A DNA stretch of 64,000 bases from Aphrophora alni (taxonomy: Eukaryota; Arthropoda; Insecta; Hemiptera; Aphrophoridae): positions 150,809,830 to 150,873,829 of the forward strand of contig OY740765.1 in NCBI GenBank assembly GCA_963513935.1. Direction: 5' to 3'. This document shows positions 1 through 11,665 of this stretch, piece by piece. Position numbers and translations under genes: made by a program. The stretch's first letter is position 1. Each line of letters begins with the position of its first letter. The notes under the pieces were generated by a model. The model was given only the letters and a program-made list of their open reading frames with translations, had not been told where the DNA came from and did not search any database.

Positions 1-427
1 TGGACCTATGAAGGATTTCTTGGATTTATTTTCTGCCAGTTTATCTGTTTTTTTGTTGCGTTCGTAGCCTCTGTGACCTGATATTCAACAAGTATTACCT
101 GGTTTTGGGTTGAAAGGTTAATAAGGTTCGGTGACAATCCTATACTATTATCCTCAGGGGAATTTTCCAATGGCTTGTCGTTCTTCTGGAGTCTCTCATA
201 GTTAGTACTCATTACCTTCTGTTACAGAGTGGTCTGGAGTACACACCATCTCTTTTTTATGTACCTGTTAATATGTTGAATTGTTTTTTGCATGTATCTA
301 CGAGCAACAATTTAAGCTATTTTGTCATAAATTTAATAATTCGTTACACAGATATTCTAAATGTCTCCTACAGAATATGACCTTGTAGAATTATTTGTGA
401 TTTGTATAATTTTTTTTTTGTTTACAG
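1..427 (+). other. 3' part of an intron upstream of the first visible exon
   Basis: This stretch ends in a pyrimidine-rich tract and TTTACAG, a good 3' splice site for the exon at 428. A 68-codon minus-strand open frame at 6-212 (start near 212) has ordinary protein-like composition but matches no family I recognise. It may be a transposon remnant. Nothing else is supported here. Confidence 0.6.
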
Positions 428-588
428 GCTTTGCAAACAGTTCTCCTTGATAACATAGTTCCCCATGATATGATGTTGCAGCCGTCACATTACCTGCCAT
501 GGAAATTGATGTCATGGTTGACTAAGCTGAATATGAATGAAATGCTGTATCTTGCGTGTCAGAAGTGGATTTTGAATAAATGTATAAG
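428..588 (+). CDS. NCAPD3: NCAPD3 exon (HEAT-repeat region), first in window
   Basis: The exon is bounded by TTTACAG at its 5' side and AG/GTAAGA at its 3' side. It encodes 53 codons plus two bases. The peptide has paired amphipathic helices (ALQTVLLDNIV, WKLMSWLTKL, MLYLACQKWILNKCI) as expected of HEAT repeats. Alone it would not be diagnostic. It is placed in NCAPD3 because its final AG joins the first G of the next exon to form Arg and keeps the frame open through all later exons. The preceding exon is outside the window, so its own start phase (0) is inferred from the open frame. Confidence 0.75.
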
Positions 589-989
589 GTAAGAAGACAG
601 ACAGACTGTTCTTTTATTAATTCCAATGCAAAATACATTATTAGTAAAGTCATGGATATCAGCTGTTGGTTGGTTAAATATATAGTAACAACTCGTGTAC
701 ATCATACATATAACTTTGAAAAACCCAATCCACAGCAGTTATGAACAAAATTCCTTCACTAAATACCCACTCCTCAACAACAAAGTACATTTTAGTTTTG
801 ATTTATTTTTATTCTCAATAACCTTTAGAGACTCAACTAATCTATTCTAACTTGGGCAGAGAGTCTTTTATAAATGTTCAATCTATGGTGATCATATCTA
901 AAAGCCCCCCCCCCCTTTTCCTTGTGTCATAAGAATGAAAGTTACTATTATGTGTCGTATTGCTCTTAATAAACAACATGATATTATTT

Positions 990-990
<1 letters not shown>

Positions 991-1027
<37 letters not shown>
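991..1027. repeat. (TA)n microsatellite
   Basis: An almost pure TA dinucleotide run, starting just before 1000 and ending at TATAGG. Confidence 0.95.
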
Positions 1028-1029
<2 letters not shown>

Positions 1030-1090
1030 CTACTTCTATAGTATTTATGCCAGACTTTCATATATAGGACATAGGCTCGCAGACATATAG

Positions 1091-1305
1091 GTATTTTGAA
1101 CGCAATCTCCGGTGTTCAGTATTTGCAATTTTCTCTGTATTTTAACACAATTTGTGTTTTAACAATATAATATACAAGTAGGAAAAAGTAAAAGGAATCT
1201 TAATTTGATATATTTAGACATTTCCCCCTATAAAATATTGAGTCAACTGTTTTGTTTCCTAAGTAAACACTTCATGTTTATTTTTTCATATTGTAGGCTA
1301 AGTTA
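1091..1305 (+). repeat. Dispersed repeat R3, copy 1
   Basis: About 215 bp that align by eye with 43282-43500 in the same orientation. Shared landmarks are CAATCTCCGG, AACACAATTTG, TTTAACAATA, a TTTAGACATTT block, CTAAGTAAACA and TTTTTCATATTGTAG near the end. The two copies have diverged by small indels. No coding capacity is seen. It is probably a fragment of a non-autonomous transposon. Confidence 0.8.
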
Positions 1306-1748
1306 CAAAATACAATCATGGCTAAAATAAAATACAATTTTGTTTAAAAAAATCTTTTTTGGTAAAGTTTTTGTCAATTTTAGAGTCAAGAAAAGACAAT
1401 ATATTTACCTTTTGCCGTGTTTGTCAGTGTGATGGATGTTGATGGGGCATAGTGAAACATACTGATGGTAGTAGAAGCCTACATGTGTTAAAATGCCCTA
1501 CAAGACATTATTACACTATGTCAACACTCTTGTTTGATAAAGAGATTGCATTACTACAGCTCCATATTTTGTATACAGGCTTAACACAATAACTGTATAG
1601 CATCATTCATGTTGTTAAATTCAACACTTACCTTCCGTCAGTCACACTTTTAAAAAAACATGGTTGGTCACATTGTATCGAAGTGATACATTTATATATA
1701 ACACTTCCTACAACTTCATAATTGTGATTTTTTAATGTTTTGTTAAAA

Positions 1749-2363
1749 CCCTAGAACACTTATGTCCGGGTTTAGTCACACTATCACTTAAGTATCGTAA
1801 ATTTGACTACTCATTTTTTAAATTTTTTTTACTTCACGGAAACCTAATTTAAAATTTTTTCGTTGCTATAGTTATGTTTTAGTACTCTTTAGATTTAGGA
1901 AAAAAATTGTTTTAAAAACTTATTAGTGCAACTAGTAATAAAAAACTATAAAAATGAATGACTACTTTTTTGAAAGGAAAAAAAACAAGGGTTAGAAAAT
2001 ATTTTTATAAATTATGTATAACAGTATTTTTATTAAATGAAACACATATTTATCTAAAGTATACAGGTTGTACAATCTTATTTTACTAATTAAACAAGGT
2101 TATAGTAAAACCTTAGTAAAAACAATGGTTTTTCCCTCTACAAAAAAAGTAACGCAGTCACTTATGTATCGTCAAATGCACGACGCGAGCACAAATAAGT
2201 ACAGACACATGTGGCTGGTAGGGGTGAAATTCCGCGACTGGCCTTGTCTATTAGAGTAAGGAAGGTACTGGGAGGGGGGATGTGCGGTCACCACTCTTCT
2301 GCCAAATACGCCGATTTTGGGTTTTGCATGTCGTCATTTTGACGACACATAAGTATTCTAGGG
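1749..2363. mobile_element. piggyBac-like MITE A (TTAA-type)
   Basis: The left end CCCTAGAACACTTATGTC and the right end, read on the reverse strand as CCCTAGAATACTTATGTGTC, form inverted repeats. The right end is directly followed by TTAA. The left end is preceded by TTAAAA, so the target duplication there is imperfect. Inside, a second CACTTATGTATCGTCAAA-like motif near 2160 echoes the left subterminal sequence. The 63-codon frame at 2068-2259 covers much of the element but matches nothing I know and is probably not a gene. Confidence 0.6.
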
Positions 2364-4369
2364 TTAATATTAATTTGGTACTTTAGTCAAATAAATTATG
2401 ACGTGAAAAGTATAGTGTATCAACACAAACTTAAAAGTGGCAATAATATTTATTTTTTTATTTTTTTAAGTTAAAATGTGATATCTTATACAAACAGAAA
2501 CAATAAGAAATGAAAAATCTTGCAGACAAAAATGAAATCTCAAAAAATGGAAAAATATCAAACATTAGTCTGATATAAAGAGCATAGATCACATAATGTG
2601 TTCCCTCTGTTAATTTAATCCCTCAACTGAACTATGGAGGACAGGGAATTGGGAACATATTGGGATGGAGGGGATCGCCAGACTGCACCCTAAAAAATAA
2701 CACCACACAGTTTTGCACTAGAATCAATTTGATCTATTGTGACTGACAGAGGGTTAAACAACCATTTGATAATTTATTGTTGAACTAGTGATATTTTTCA
2801 GGACTATAGACAATTATTGTTGAAGGGAGAGTTTTTAACTACTGTATACACCCATTAATATTTTCCGAACATATTGATTCTGTTGCCACTAAAAGCTAGT
2901 ATTCTAAAATTTCATATTTGTTCAAAAAATATAAATTTTTGTTATATCATGTGTTGTATAATTAAAATCTATAAAATAAAAGTTGTTCCCTGATAGAGCT
3001 CTAATGGCATCCAATGTCAATAAAATTATTTTTGTATCATTTTTTCTAGTTATTAATTTTGTTTAATCAAATTTGAGATGACATCACTGCAAAGTGTTTG
3101 AATCTCATTCAAAATTTGGATGTTATATCTTCATCACATATACAGTTGGCTGTGTATAGTCAGTTTGTACAGTCTCTTACAGAATGAATTTCTATAGGGT
3201 CATTCGACAGTAGAAATTGTCGAATGTAATTTATTAGTAATAGATTTTTTGTATATACATTGTTGGTAATGATTTTTATACCATTGAAAAGATGAAATTC
3301 CAATATCTTTGTTTGTATAACTTTCACTCAATAAATAATTTAGATTTCAATAATTATTTAATGTCATTCTCATAAATTTCCATCCATTTCTGTTTTTACA
3401 AATTTGTACTTATTAACGTTGTTATGATAAATATTTAAAATGTGTTTGTCATTACATATTTCTCTTCAAATTTTCTAAATTTGTTCAAAACAAGATTCCA
3501 ATCAGGTGTTTTAGCTTTGGAGCAAAGAACTTTTTGTTTTTATTCTTGGTATACTGAATAAAAAAAATAAAAATAAAGTGTGCTATTCACAGTATGTGTG
3601 TAACTTCATTTAATAAATGATATGTATCAATTTAGATTTTGGAAAATCTAGTTCTATTTTTTTCAATTCCGTTTTCAATTTTTGATTTTTTTTTTAATTT
3701 CATAAAAATAATTTCTGATAATGTTCAAAATTATTATATTTAACTACACATATTTCTTCACTACTAATTTCTAATACTTTTGTATATTTTGTATACAAAT
3801 AAAAAGATTAATTTATGTGATATGTATGTTTTTCTGATTTGGGTAACGAGTACAAACAGTTTTTGATTCTTAAAATACTAATCCCAAAATATTAAACTTT
3901 AAAAATTTTAACATTTTACAAATGAATTCTAGACATCTTCCCCTAAAATAATGATAATAATAAAAGAATAGGTTAAAATTTAATTAGGACTTGGCAACAA
4001 AAAAGAGTTTGATTACTATGACTATAAATTAACCCTAAAATAACTCTGAACAAGGCCAAGCTGCTTTTGCGCATCTTCAAATTAAGCATTAAAAAAAAAA
4101 AAAAAATGTTACCCAAAACCTATATTAATAGTTGTTGTTTAAAGGGGATAAACCTCTCGGTCATCATACAAAAAAAGGTAAAGGCACTCCTTGTGGCCTG
4201 TCTAAAAGTAAGAATGAAAAAAAAAAAAACATTGACACATGTAATGAGCAGCATCTACCACTGGAAAGCTACGATGTGTAGGTGACGTCATCGGCTTTGA
4301 AAGTGTTATAGGATAACAACGGTTTGAAATTTTCAAATTTCGTAAGTCGTAAATTATATTTTATTTAGG

Positions 4370-6250
4370 TAAAGAGGGTAGATTTAAAATTAGCACACCA
4401 CAAAACTATGATGTAGCGAGACAAGATAAGGGTTTCAAACAGGCAGAATTGCATGTTAAATCTTGAAAAATTTTAAATAAATAATCCGTATTTTATTAAA
4501 ATCTTAAAATAAAATTAGTGTAAATTGTAGAGAAAGAGTAACTCATAAAGAATACATAAAAATAATTTTAATAATAACAAAAATAAAGAACTTATAGAGA
4601 TATAAAGATAGGTGTGAAAAACTAAAAAGTTGACTAAAACAAATAATAAAAATGTAAAGTAAGAAATGGTAGAGAATAGGGAATTAAATAAATAACTAAA
4701 AAAGAAAAATTGTAATTAAAAGTAATTAAGTGTAATAATAAAAGGGATTAAAAAGTCATTCTTGGGTAGTTTTAGACAGTTTTAATTAAGAAAGGGGAAT
4801 CAATTCAGTAAATAAATACAAAGGTAAAGGAGAGAAAGTTGCATAATAATAAATAATTAAAATCATGATAGTAATAAAAATAGGGGGGATACAATAATAA
4901 TAAAAGATCATAATTAAAACACACTTTAGACTAAAATAAAGGATAATAAAAGAAATCTAATGAGTAAATAAAAGTAAATATTGTGGTGAGACCAAGCAAA
5001 GAGGAATAAGTAATAATTGGGGGGTGGAGGGGTAATAAAAATAATCCTAGAAGGAATCTGCAAGAAGATATCTTCGTTGGAGAACAAGGAGAAGTGAATC
5101 ATCGAAAAAGAACAATGAAAAAAGGACTGAGTCAAAAAGTAATATTGTGAAAAATAGACATTATGAAAAAGTGCCGTAACTCCTAAAGTACTGTAACTCC
5201 TAAAGTACTCGTCTTACGATGACAAATCGAGTTCGATAAGAAGCAGAGAAAAATAAGGAAGAGGAAAAATAAGCAAACAATAGCAAAATCAATCCAGTCG
5301 TTTTTCAGCAACAGTAAAAAAAATTAAAAAATAGATAAATATCAAATTTCTTGTCAGAGCCTGCCAGGCAGTCTTGCGTTGAAGCATGACGTCACTATCA
5401 ACATCCCCACTATGCAAAAACCTAATCGAAATTAATAACAAACGGGTTAAGACATCAAAACGTAAGACAAAAAACCAATTAAAAACTCCTAAGCTCCATG
5501 TTCCAAATAAAACAACATGGAGAAATAACAACCAAAGCAATAAAAAAACCACCAAATAAAATGAAGAAAATAGCCAAAATGAATGCAAATTAGAAGGGAA
5601 ATTTGCATAGAAAAAATATAGACAGTGGTAGTCTGCAAAAGGGAAGTTTCCTTGTCTTGAGGGAGAGCAAGCCAAGGCGAATAAAAAGATGGATCATTTT
5701 TGTGAATACCGCGGTGTAGAGAAGATGTATATTCACATTAATCAATTTTTTAAATTAACTTCAAAATTAAATAAATTCTTACAAAAGTCATGGTGCAGCG
5801 AACATGTACTTCTCGTTTTAATCAAAATTGATAATTAAATTAAAAATTTGACATGGTGCAGTGAACAAGGAACAAATTTAAGTCTAAATATTAAATAGTC
5901 TATAAATGACGGCAATAAAGTAAGAGTAAATTTCAAGAAGGATAAAAGGACATAACCAGATGGAAAACCAGCCCTAACAAGCAGAAATCCATATTACCAA
6001 TTCAACTGCAATCCAACTTGGAAAAGGAATTTCAACATTCAAGGAGTTCAACTTTAAATTACAGGACTTCAAAAACGTCAAAATTAAAAGTGACAAGGTA
6101 CTCAAAGTAATTTACGAATAATTCACAAATTTTAATTTCTGATGAACAAATTAAATTCAAAAAAGGGTATATTTTAAATATTAGAGTCATTTTAAAATCA
6201 ACTCTGCTTTGGTCAATAAAATAAAAATTAAATACATTGTAACCTAGTAA
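4370..6250 (+). mobile_element. A-rich strand-biased block, possible LTR-retroelement derivative
   Basis: The + strand is very rich in A and poor in T over almost 1.9 kb, unlike the flanks. No long open frame occurs on the + strand. The motif ATGGTGCAGYGAAC appears twice, near 5789 and 5852, and could be a primer-binding-like motif. The same compositional style occurs at 51.3-53.6 kb and, inverted, at 35.1-37.4 kb. Direct terminal repeats were not demonstrated, so the class is a guess. Confidence 0.3.
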
Positions 6251-8189
6251 AGTAATAAATTTTGTATTGTTTCTGTATAGAACAAATTCATGAGATCTAT
6301 CTGGAGCAGTAAGACTTATATGTGTTTTGAATCACAATTCATAAATGTTTTGTTTGTAATTAAATTGAAAATTTGATAAATATATCATGGGTTTTAATAT
6401 TTTAATGTGTTTTATTTTGAATACAATTTATTTGTGTGTGTGTGTTTTTTTTTTATGAGAATACTGAGTTAGTCCTTTTAGAATATTCCATGTTTCCTTT
6501 TCAGGTTATCTGTAGTTGTAAGTTGCTCCTGCTTCTTACAACTTGAATTAAATTGAATTTGATGAAAAACACTAGGGTTAATTTAGAAGAAACAATGAAA
6601 CTACTTTATTTTATAAGATAGGCGTCATCTTGGACGCCATCTTGCAAGCATGTGAGACTACTACTTGCTTTCTACAATTACTTCTTTCTTATTTTATTCT
6701 ATTTAAAAAAAAATTATTTATGAAAAGGATAAGGTTCGGTCTCTGGTCTGTACTTACAGGATGCTTTTATGTGGCACGGGATAGTGGTCTATACTCAATG
6801 AATCTAGCCAGCCATATTTACGTTAATTGAAACCTTTCTTTTTTATTATTATTAACTATTTGTTACTGACAAACATAATAAATGAATAGATCTTGTAAAT
6901 GAAGTTAGTTACAATAATTTTAAGTCTTAACCTAACATGTTTCGTAATATTAACATATATAAAGTTCTCAAATACTGTTGATTAAAAATGTTCTTTATTT
7001 TAGATTACTCATTTCTTGTTTCCTTTTGATTATGTAAAAATCTGTTTATGTTTACTCACGTGCTACATTCTAAACACAATTACTTCACCAACATTTCCTC
7101 AAAGTCACTTTATAACACTCATTTTTAACTGTAATTACTTAAAACGCTCCATTGCTAACGCAGGGCTTGCGTCTTTCTCCGCTGACTTCTCCCAATAGAC
7201 TAGACCAAGCCAAGCGTCCTTCTTCCTTGCAGGTAACGCTAACGCAATGCATCATGGGATACATGTTATTATATGATTGTTCTTAGAGGGGTATCATTTA
7301 TTGAACCAACGCACGCATTTTGAGTTCAAACCTTTTTTACACTGTATTTGTAGTTCATTGTCTTTGAGTAATCTTAAAATTTAAATGACAGTTTCTTATT
7401 TGAATACATCTCAACATTCTTATATTTATTATTTATTATTGGTTGGAGGATGTCCCATGCTTACATAGTGTAATAAATTATCGCGATCTATTGAAAATCT
7501 ATATGTAATTATAAGAGTGAAATTGATATCAGAATTATTCAGAAGACGATTTCTTCCAAAAGGCACGACCTTCTTGAGAGAATCAATTTTTAAATTTAAT
7601 GAGTAACATAACAAAATAAATTAAGTTTAATTTGTTGAGGAGGAGAAACATTCCTCAATTAACTTTAAGAAATCACCAAATATTAAGAGCCACAGCGAAG
7701 GGTAATCAATATAATCTATAAGAGTGATTCTTGTCCATGTAAATTCTCAAATTAAGATAAATTAACCAGAACGGGAGAGGAGGGAAGAGCGTGGCAAACA
7801 AAGATTACAAATTTTTTCGCATTGTCATTTAACGAACAGTTTAACAATTATTTAACTGATCATAACTTAAAATAAGAACACTCACCAATAAAAACTGAAT
7901 GACACATAAAGAACTGATTGTGTTAGATATCTTTTGCTAACTGAGTACGGTAATATAAAATAATAGCGAATAATTTTCTTTTAAAACATGAAACAAGTCG
8001 GTGTGCATTGCTCATCCAGCTATTACAATCATTTTGTCAATAAAGCATTCCAAATGCAAGCGCTTGCAATTGCTTGAGGTATAAATACTAGGAGAAAATG
8101 AGTACTCCAAGCATAAGTGTATATTTCATATGCTTATAATTAAAAAGTATTATATTACCTGTTTTATAGACTAAATTAACCCTTTTGGT

Positions 8190-8300
8190 GCCACGGTGAC
8201 GATCTATCGTCACCATTTTTTCGTGCGAGAAGTGCCACGGTGACGATCTATCGTCACCATTTTTCCGTGCGAGAAATGCCACGGTGACGATCCATCGCCA
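8190..8300 (+). repeat. Subterminal 44 bp repeats of element B, each with a palindrome
   Basis: GCCACGGTGACGATC begins at 8190, 8234 and 8278, an exact 44 bp period, for two and a half copies. The first two units contain a near-perfect palindrome (GGTGACGATC followed by TATCGTCACC). The repeats start within the left terminal repeat. By analogy with other DNA transposons they could be transposase-binding sites, but that is inference. Confidence 0.88.
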
Positions 8301-8660
8301 CTGCATATTTCGTAGTTTAATTTATTTATTTGCAATCTGCTATATAGTATTTTGGTGTTTTAAAATACTTTGTGGTAGGCCTATATCCAGTGATATTCAG
8401 TGGTGGAAAATATTTTGTTTTGGCTAACTAAACAGATGACAACAATCACAGATGCACAAAATCAGCTGTTGTCATTTTCACTTGCAGGTTAGAAGTGTAC
8501 TGTTATTAATTGTCCTTGTGTGTTAATATTATTTTCTCGCTACAGTCATCAGTTTTTTTGAATTTTGTTGTTCGTGTTATTTTATTATTTGTTTGTTGAA
8601 GGTTATTATTTTAGTTATTACAAGTTTAAAGTAGTATTTTGGATAATATATTGCTTTGAA

Positions 8661-8918
8661 ATGGCGGAAGAAAATCTAAGAGGTATCGAAGTAGACAGAT
8701 TACTTTTAGGTTATTCAGACGATGACTCTTTAGCCTCTGAAGATGATTTGTTACATTTATTTGGGGATGACAGTGATCTAGACCCGTTATATCAACCAGA
8801 AAGTGATAGTGACAATCAGTTTAGTGATAGTGATATTGATTTAAACTTAGATCAACCTAGTACATCAGGTAAACAAAATAGGCCTCGGTTAGGTTGGGAT
8901 AGGTTAGTTCTGAGATAA
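8661..8918 (+). pseudogene. piggyBac-type transposase N-terminal remnant (85 aa)
   Basis: A frame starting MAEENLRGIEVDRLLL is rich in Asp, Ser and Glu (several DSD, DDDS and SDSD clusters) and ends soon after a PSTSG segment. piggyBac transposases and their domesticated relatives commonly begin with such an acidic, disordered N-terminus. The DDE catalytic domain is absent, since the TTAA-flanked element ends 420 bp downstream. The frame sits wholly within element B, which is the main reason for the call. The upstream in-frame stretch from 8565 is hydrophobic and probably untranslated leader. Confidence 0.6.
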
Positions 8919-9559
8919 AAGTTTTTTGTTTGAGTTTGGTTTTCAACCAAATAATTTAAAAATTTGGTCACTTATAGAAAACAGTATATAGATAGAAAAT
9001 AGCACACTTCCCACAGATAAAATATTTTTGGTTTGTGAGGTAAAAAAAAATGTAAATTTTTTTTCCGTAAATTATCTAAAGTTTGGTTTTTAATAAATAA
9101 TTTTTTTTTTACATATAGAATCCAACTTATTTACAAATATAATTGTAGCCTAGGTAACACTAAACATTTTGACACTAAATTTGTTAAGATATCTTGTATA
9201 CAATTTAATCTGTGTCATTTATAACAAAGTTCTCCAAAAAACCATTTATACCTGTGGCATTTTTGGGTGAGTCTGTGCATTTTAGATGTGTTACCGAATT
9301 TTCCAGTTATGAAAATTTTCTTGTGGCACTCAAAGGGTTAATAACTTTCAAGCACAACCACAAAACGTTCACAATGAAACAATAATTCCATTGAACAAAT
9401 TATATTAGGTAATTATTTATAGCAGAACATTTATTGGTATGAGACAATAAAATATTTCCCTATAATTTTTTACTTTTTCACATAAAAAAAGCTATGTAAT
9501 TGGTCAAAAATCTTTGTCAAGTTTTTGCAGAATTCATTTTGAGGTGCCCAAGTCCAAAA

Positions 9560-9850
9560 AAGTAAAGTAAAACACAGTATATTGGTCGTCAAGTATATCT
9601 TGCCAGTTCGTAAGTTATCAGTAAAAAAAAACAAACAAATAATCAGCCATAGGACCGTTTTAAAACATGTAGCTTCACAAAGTTGGAGCTAAAGATTTCG
9701 TCCAAATTTGAGTGAAATGTGAAGATTAATGCCCCAAACCTGTATGCGATATCACAAATAAAAAAAGAAAATTATATTTCAGAAATAATTCTTAAAAATA
9801 AAAGAAACTTTACCACATAAATAATGTTCTGCTTAAAGCCAAATATTCGC
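9560..9850 (-). repeat. Dispersed AT-rich repeat R2, copy 1 (minus)
   Basis: On the minus strand the core reads GTTTGGGGCATTAATCTTCAC. It matches core motifs at 18.04 kb (+), 31.44 kb (+) and 29.47 kb (-). The flanking AAATTTGAGTGAAAT and the poly-A/T pattern are also shared. No coding potential is seen. Confidence 0.65.
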
Positions 9851-11150
9851 TTATGGTTACCAGGGAATTAGCAGGTTCAAATGGGGTATCAAACCTCATA
9901 TTGCTCTGTGGCTATATAGTGCAGTAGTGAGGCTTCAAGTTACTTACGGAGCACTTGTCTGGCGGACAAAGATGAACCAAGGAACAGTTATAACCAATCT
10001 AGCCAGCTTACAAAGACTTGCTTGTATCATGATTACTGGGCCTTTCACAAGTACCTCCTTAGCTACCCTAGAGGTTGCCCTAGGGTTTCTGCCACTGAAT
10101 TTTCATTATGGCAGAAGCATGAAAATCTGCTTATAGTCTAACTGTTGTGTGTCACTTGAGGGAGGGCAAGCCTAGAACCAGTCATAGCACCATTACTAGA
10201 TCAACTTGTGATGGCTCTGTGCTGAATATGATCTCCGATATCATGGGTGCAGAGTACGTCCTCATGAGGACTTTTTCAGTAAGTTTTAGCTCTCATGAGG
10301 AGTGGAAAGAAAATAATAACTCAGATTTAAATCGAGGCAGCTTTATTTGGTACATGGACGGCTCAGTCATCGAAGGAAAGTTGGGGTATGTAGTGTACAG
10401 TGCATCTCTTAGAACTGCTCGCAGCATAAGTTTCGAAACGTAGCATATTTTCCCAAAACGAAGTTTCCGGAATTCTGGCCTATGCTAACTTAAGAATGAA
10501 TAAGTGTTATAACAACAAACGCATAGTGATTCTATGTGATAGTCAAGCTGCTCTTAAGGCTCTTGACTCAGATCAAATCTCTTCTAAACTGGTATGGGAG
10601 TGCTATCAGGCTCTTAATACACTAACTTGCCAAAACCTTGTAAACCTAAGCTTGTACTTGGTCATTTGGGTATTTATGGTAATGAGGATGCGGACGAATT
10701 GGTCAAAAAGGGTGCTAAATTGCGCTTTCTAAGTCCGGAACCAGCCTATGGCATAATAAAGTCTACTGCCTACAACACCATCAAGAGATGGTGCAAAGGC
10801 ATTACAGACCTAGGCATTGTCAACACTGGCAGGATTACTCTGGGCAAACGGTAAAAAACTTGTCATAGTCACCACCGTTCAGTTTACCAACTGGTTATTG
10901 AAGTTGAGTAGAGGTCATCTGAAACATGTTATGACACTACTCCATTGGACATGGCCACTTCAGGAAACATCTACAACACTTTGTATCATCAGTAGTGATC
11001 TTGTTTATAGGCTATATAAACACTTTGAACACATCATCCTAGAATGTAAAAAACTTGAGACGAGGAGAAGGACCATATTCAGGGTTTTAAAACCAGATGG
11101 TGATTCTGATGCTAGCATCGGGGGGGGGGGGGGAACTCCTAAGCCTCATT
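9845..11150 (+). pseudogene. Non-LTR retrotransposon ORF2 relic (end of RT plus RNase H)
   Basis: Pieces in successive frames read as the end of a reverse transcriptase (VTYGALVWRTKM, LQRLACIMITGPF, LEVALGFLPL), then an RNase H domain: YMDGSVIEGKLGY near 10355, ILCDSQAALKALDSDQ near 10530, and GHLGIYGNEDADELVKKGAK near 10660. These correspond to the DG, DS and GNExAD signatures. A tail follows with LECKKLETRRRTIF near 11041. At least two frameshifts or stops break it. RNase H after RT points to the R1/I/LOA-like non-LTR clades. It is a dead insertion in the host intron, and the endonuclease and most of RT are missing. Confidence 0.85.
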
Positions 11151-11397
11151 GAAGGCGCAGGCATTGGATTGCCTTGTTAGTAGGTCCTTGGGGATGTAGA
11201 ATAAGCTTAGGTTGATATACAAGGATCTTGAGTCCTCATACCCCAATAATGTAATCTAATCTTAAAAACCTTGACCGTTGTCATTAAAAGTTTGATTATG
11301 ATTTATGCTGAGAATAAACTCATTATGCAATTTAGGCCTTTATTTAAATGTATAAATATTTTTTCAAAGACCATGATTCATTTTCAATTTTTTACAG

Positions 11398-11560
11398 GTC
11401 AAATTTTCTCAGGGTGCTATACAGTCATATTGACACAGAGAACAAAATTTCTGCTTGGTGTTTATTAACCCACATATGCCAATATATGGACATCGATAAT
11501 CCAAAGTTGATCCAGAAAATAGTCTACTATTTCTACAGGAATGTTCTTGAAAATGCAGAG
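11398..11560 (+). CDS. NCAPD3: NCAPD3 exon 2 of window
   Basis: The acceptor is TTTTTTACAG/G and the donor GAG/GTAAGT. The first base completes an Arg codon with the two bases left from exon 428-588. The peptide includes FLRVLYSHIDTENKISAWC, THICQYMDID and KIVYYFYRNVLENAE, a helical HEAT-like stretch. It ends in phase 0. The consensus splice sites and uninterrupted frame support a real exon. This part of CAP-D3 is poorly conserved, so the family call rests on continuity with later exons. Confidence 0.82.
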
Positions 11561-11665
11561 GTAAGTTTTTCTATATCATATCACATAAAATATTTGATAT
11601 GAGGCATGTTCAGAAATTAAGATTATTAAAAAATAATTACAGTCAATTTATAAATTAATTATTAA

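Larger units (their letters stand above)
8180..9337 (+). mobile_element. piggyBac-like element B, internally deleted
   Basis: TTAA occurs on both sides (8176-8179 and 9338-9341). The terminal inverted repeats are CCCTTTTGGTGCCAC and, on the opposite strand, CCCTTTGAGTGCCAC (13 of 15 match). TTAA targets and CCC-type ends are hallmarks of piggyBac. At 1158 bp it is far shorter than an autonomous copy. It keeps a 5' leader, the start of a transposase-like frame and the 3' end, so most of the catalytic region has been lost. Confidence 0.82.
589..11397 (+). other. Intron, 10.8 kb, transposon-rich
   Basis: The intron starts GTAAGA and ends TTTTTTACAG. Separate entries describe a (TA)n tract, a dispersed repeat (1091-1305), TTAA-type elements (1749-2363 and 8180-9337), an A-rich block (4370-6250), a repeat at 9560-9850 and a non-LTR relic (9845-11150). 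The stretches 2370-4360, 6260-8170 and 9345-9550 are AT-rich with only short chance frames and mononucleotide runs, and I see no gene in them. Confidence 0.7.

Noticed and set aside
5289..5675. 128-codon minus-strand frame
   Set aside because: Phe/Leu/Val-rich because the + strand is A-rich. There is no signal-peptide-plus-domain pattern, no relatives known, and it lies within a compositionally biased block.
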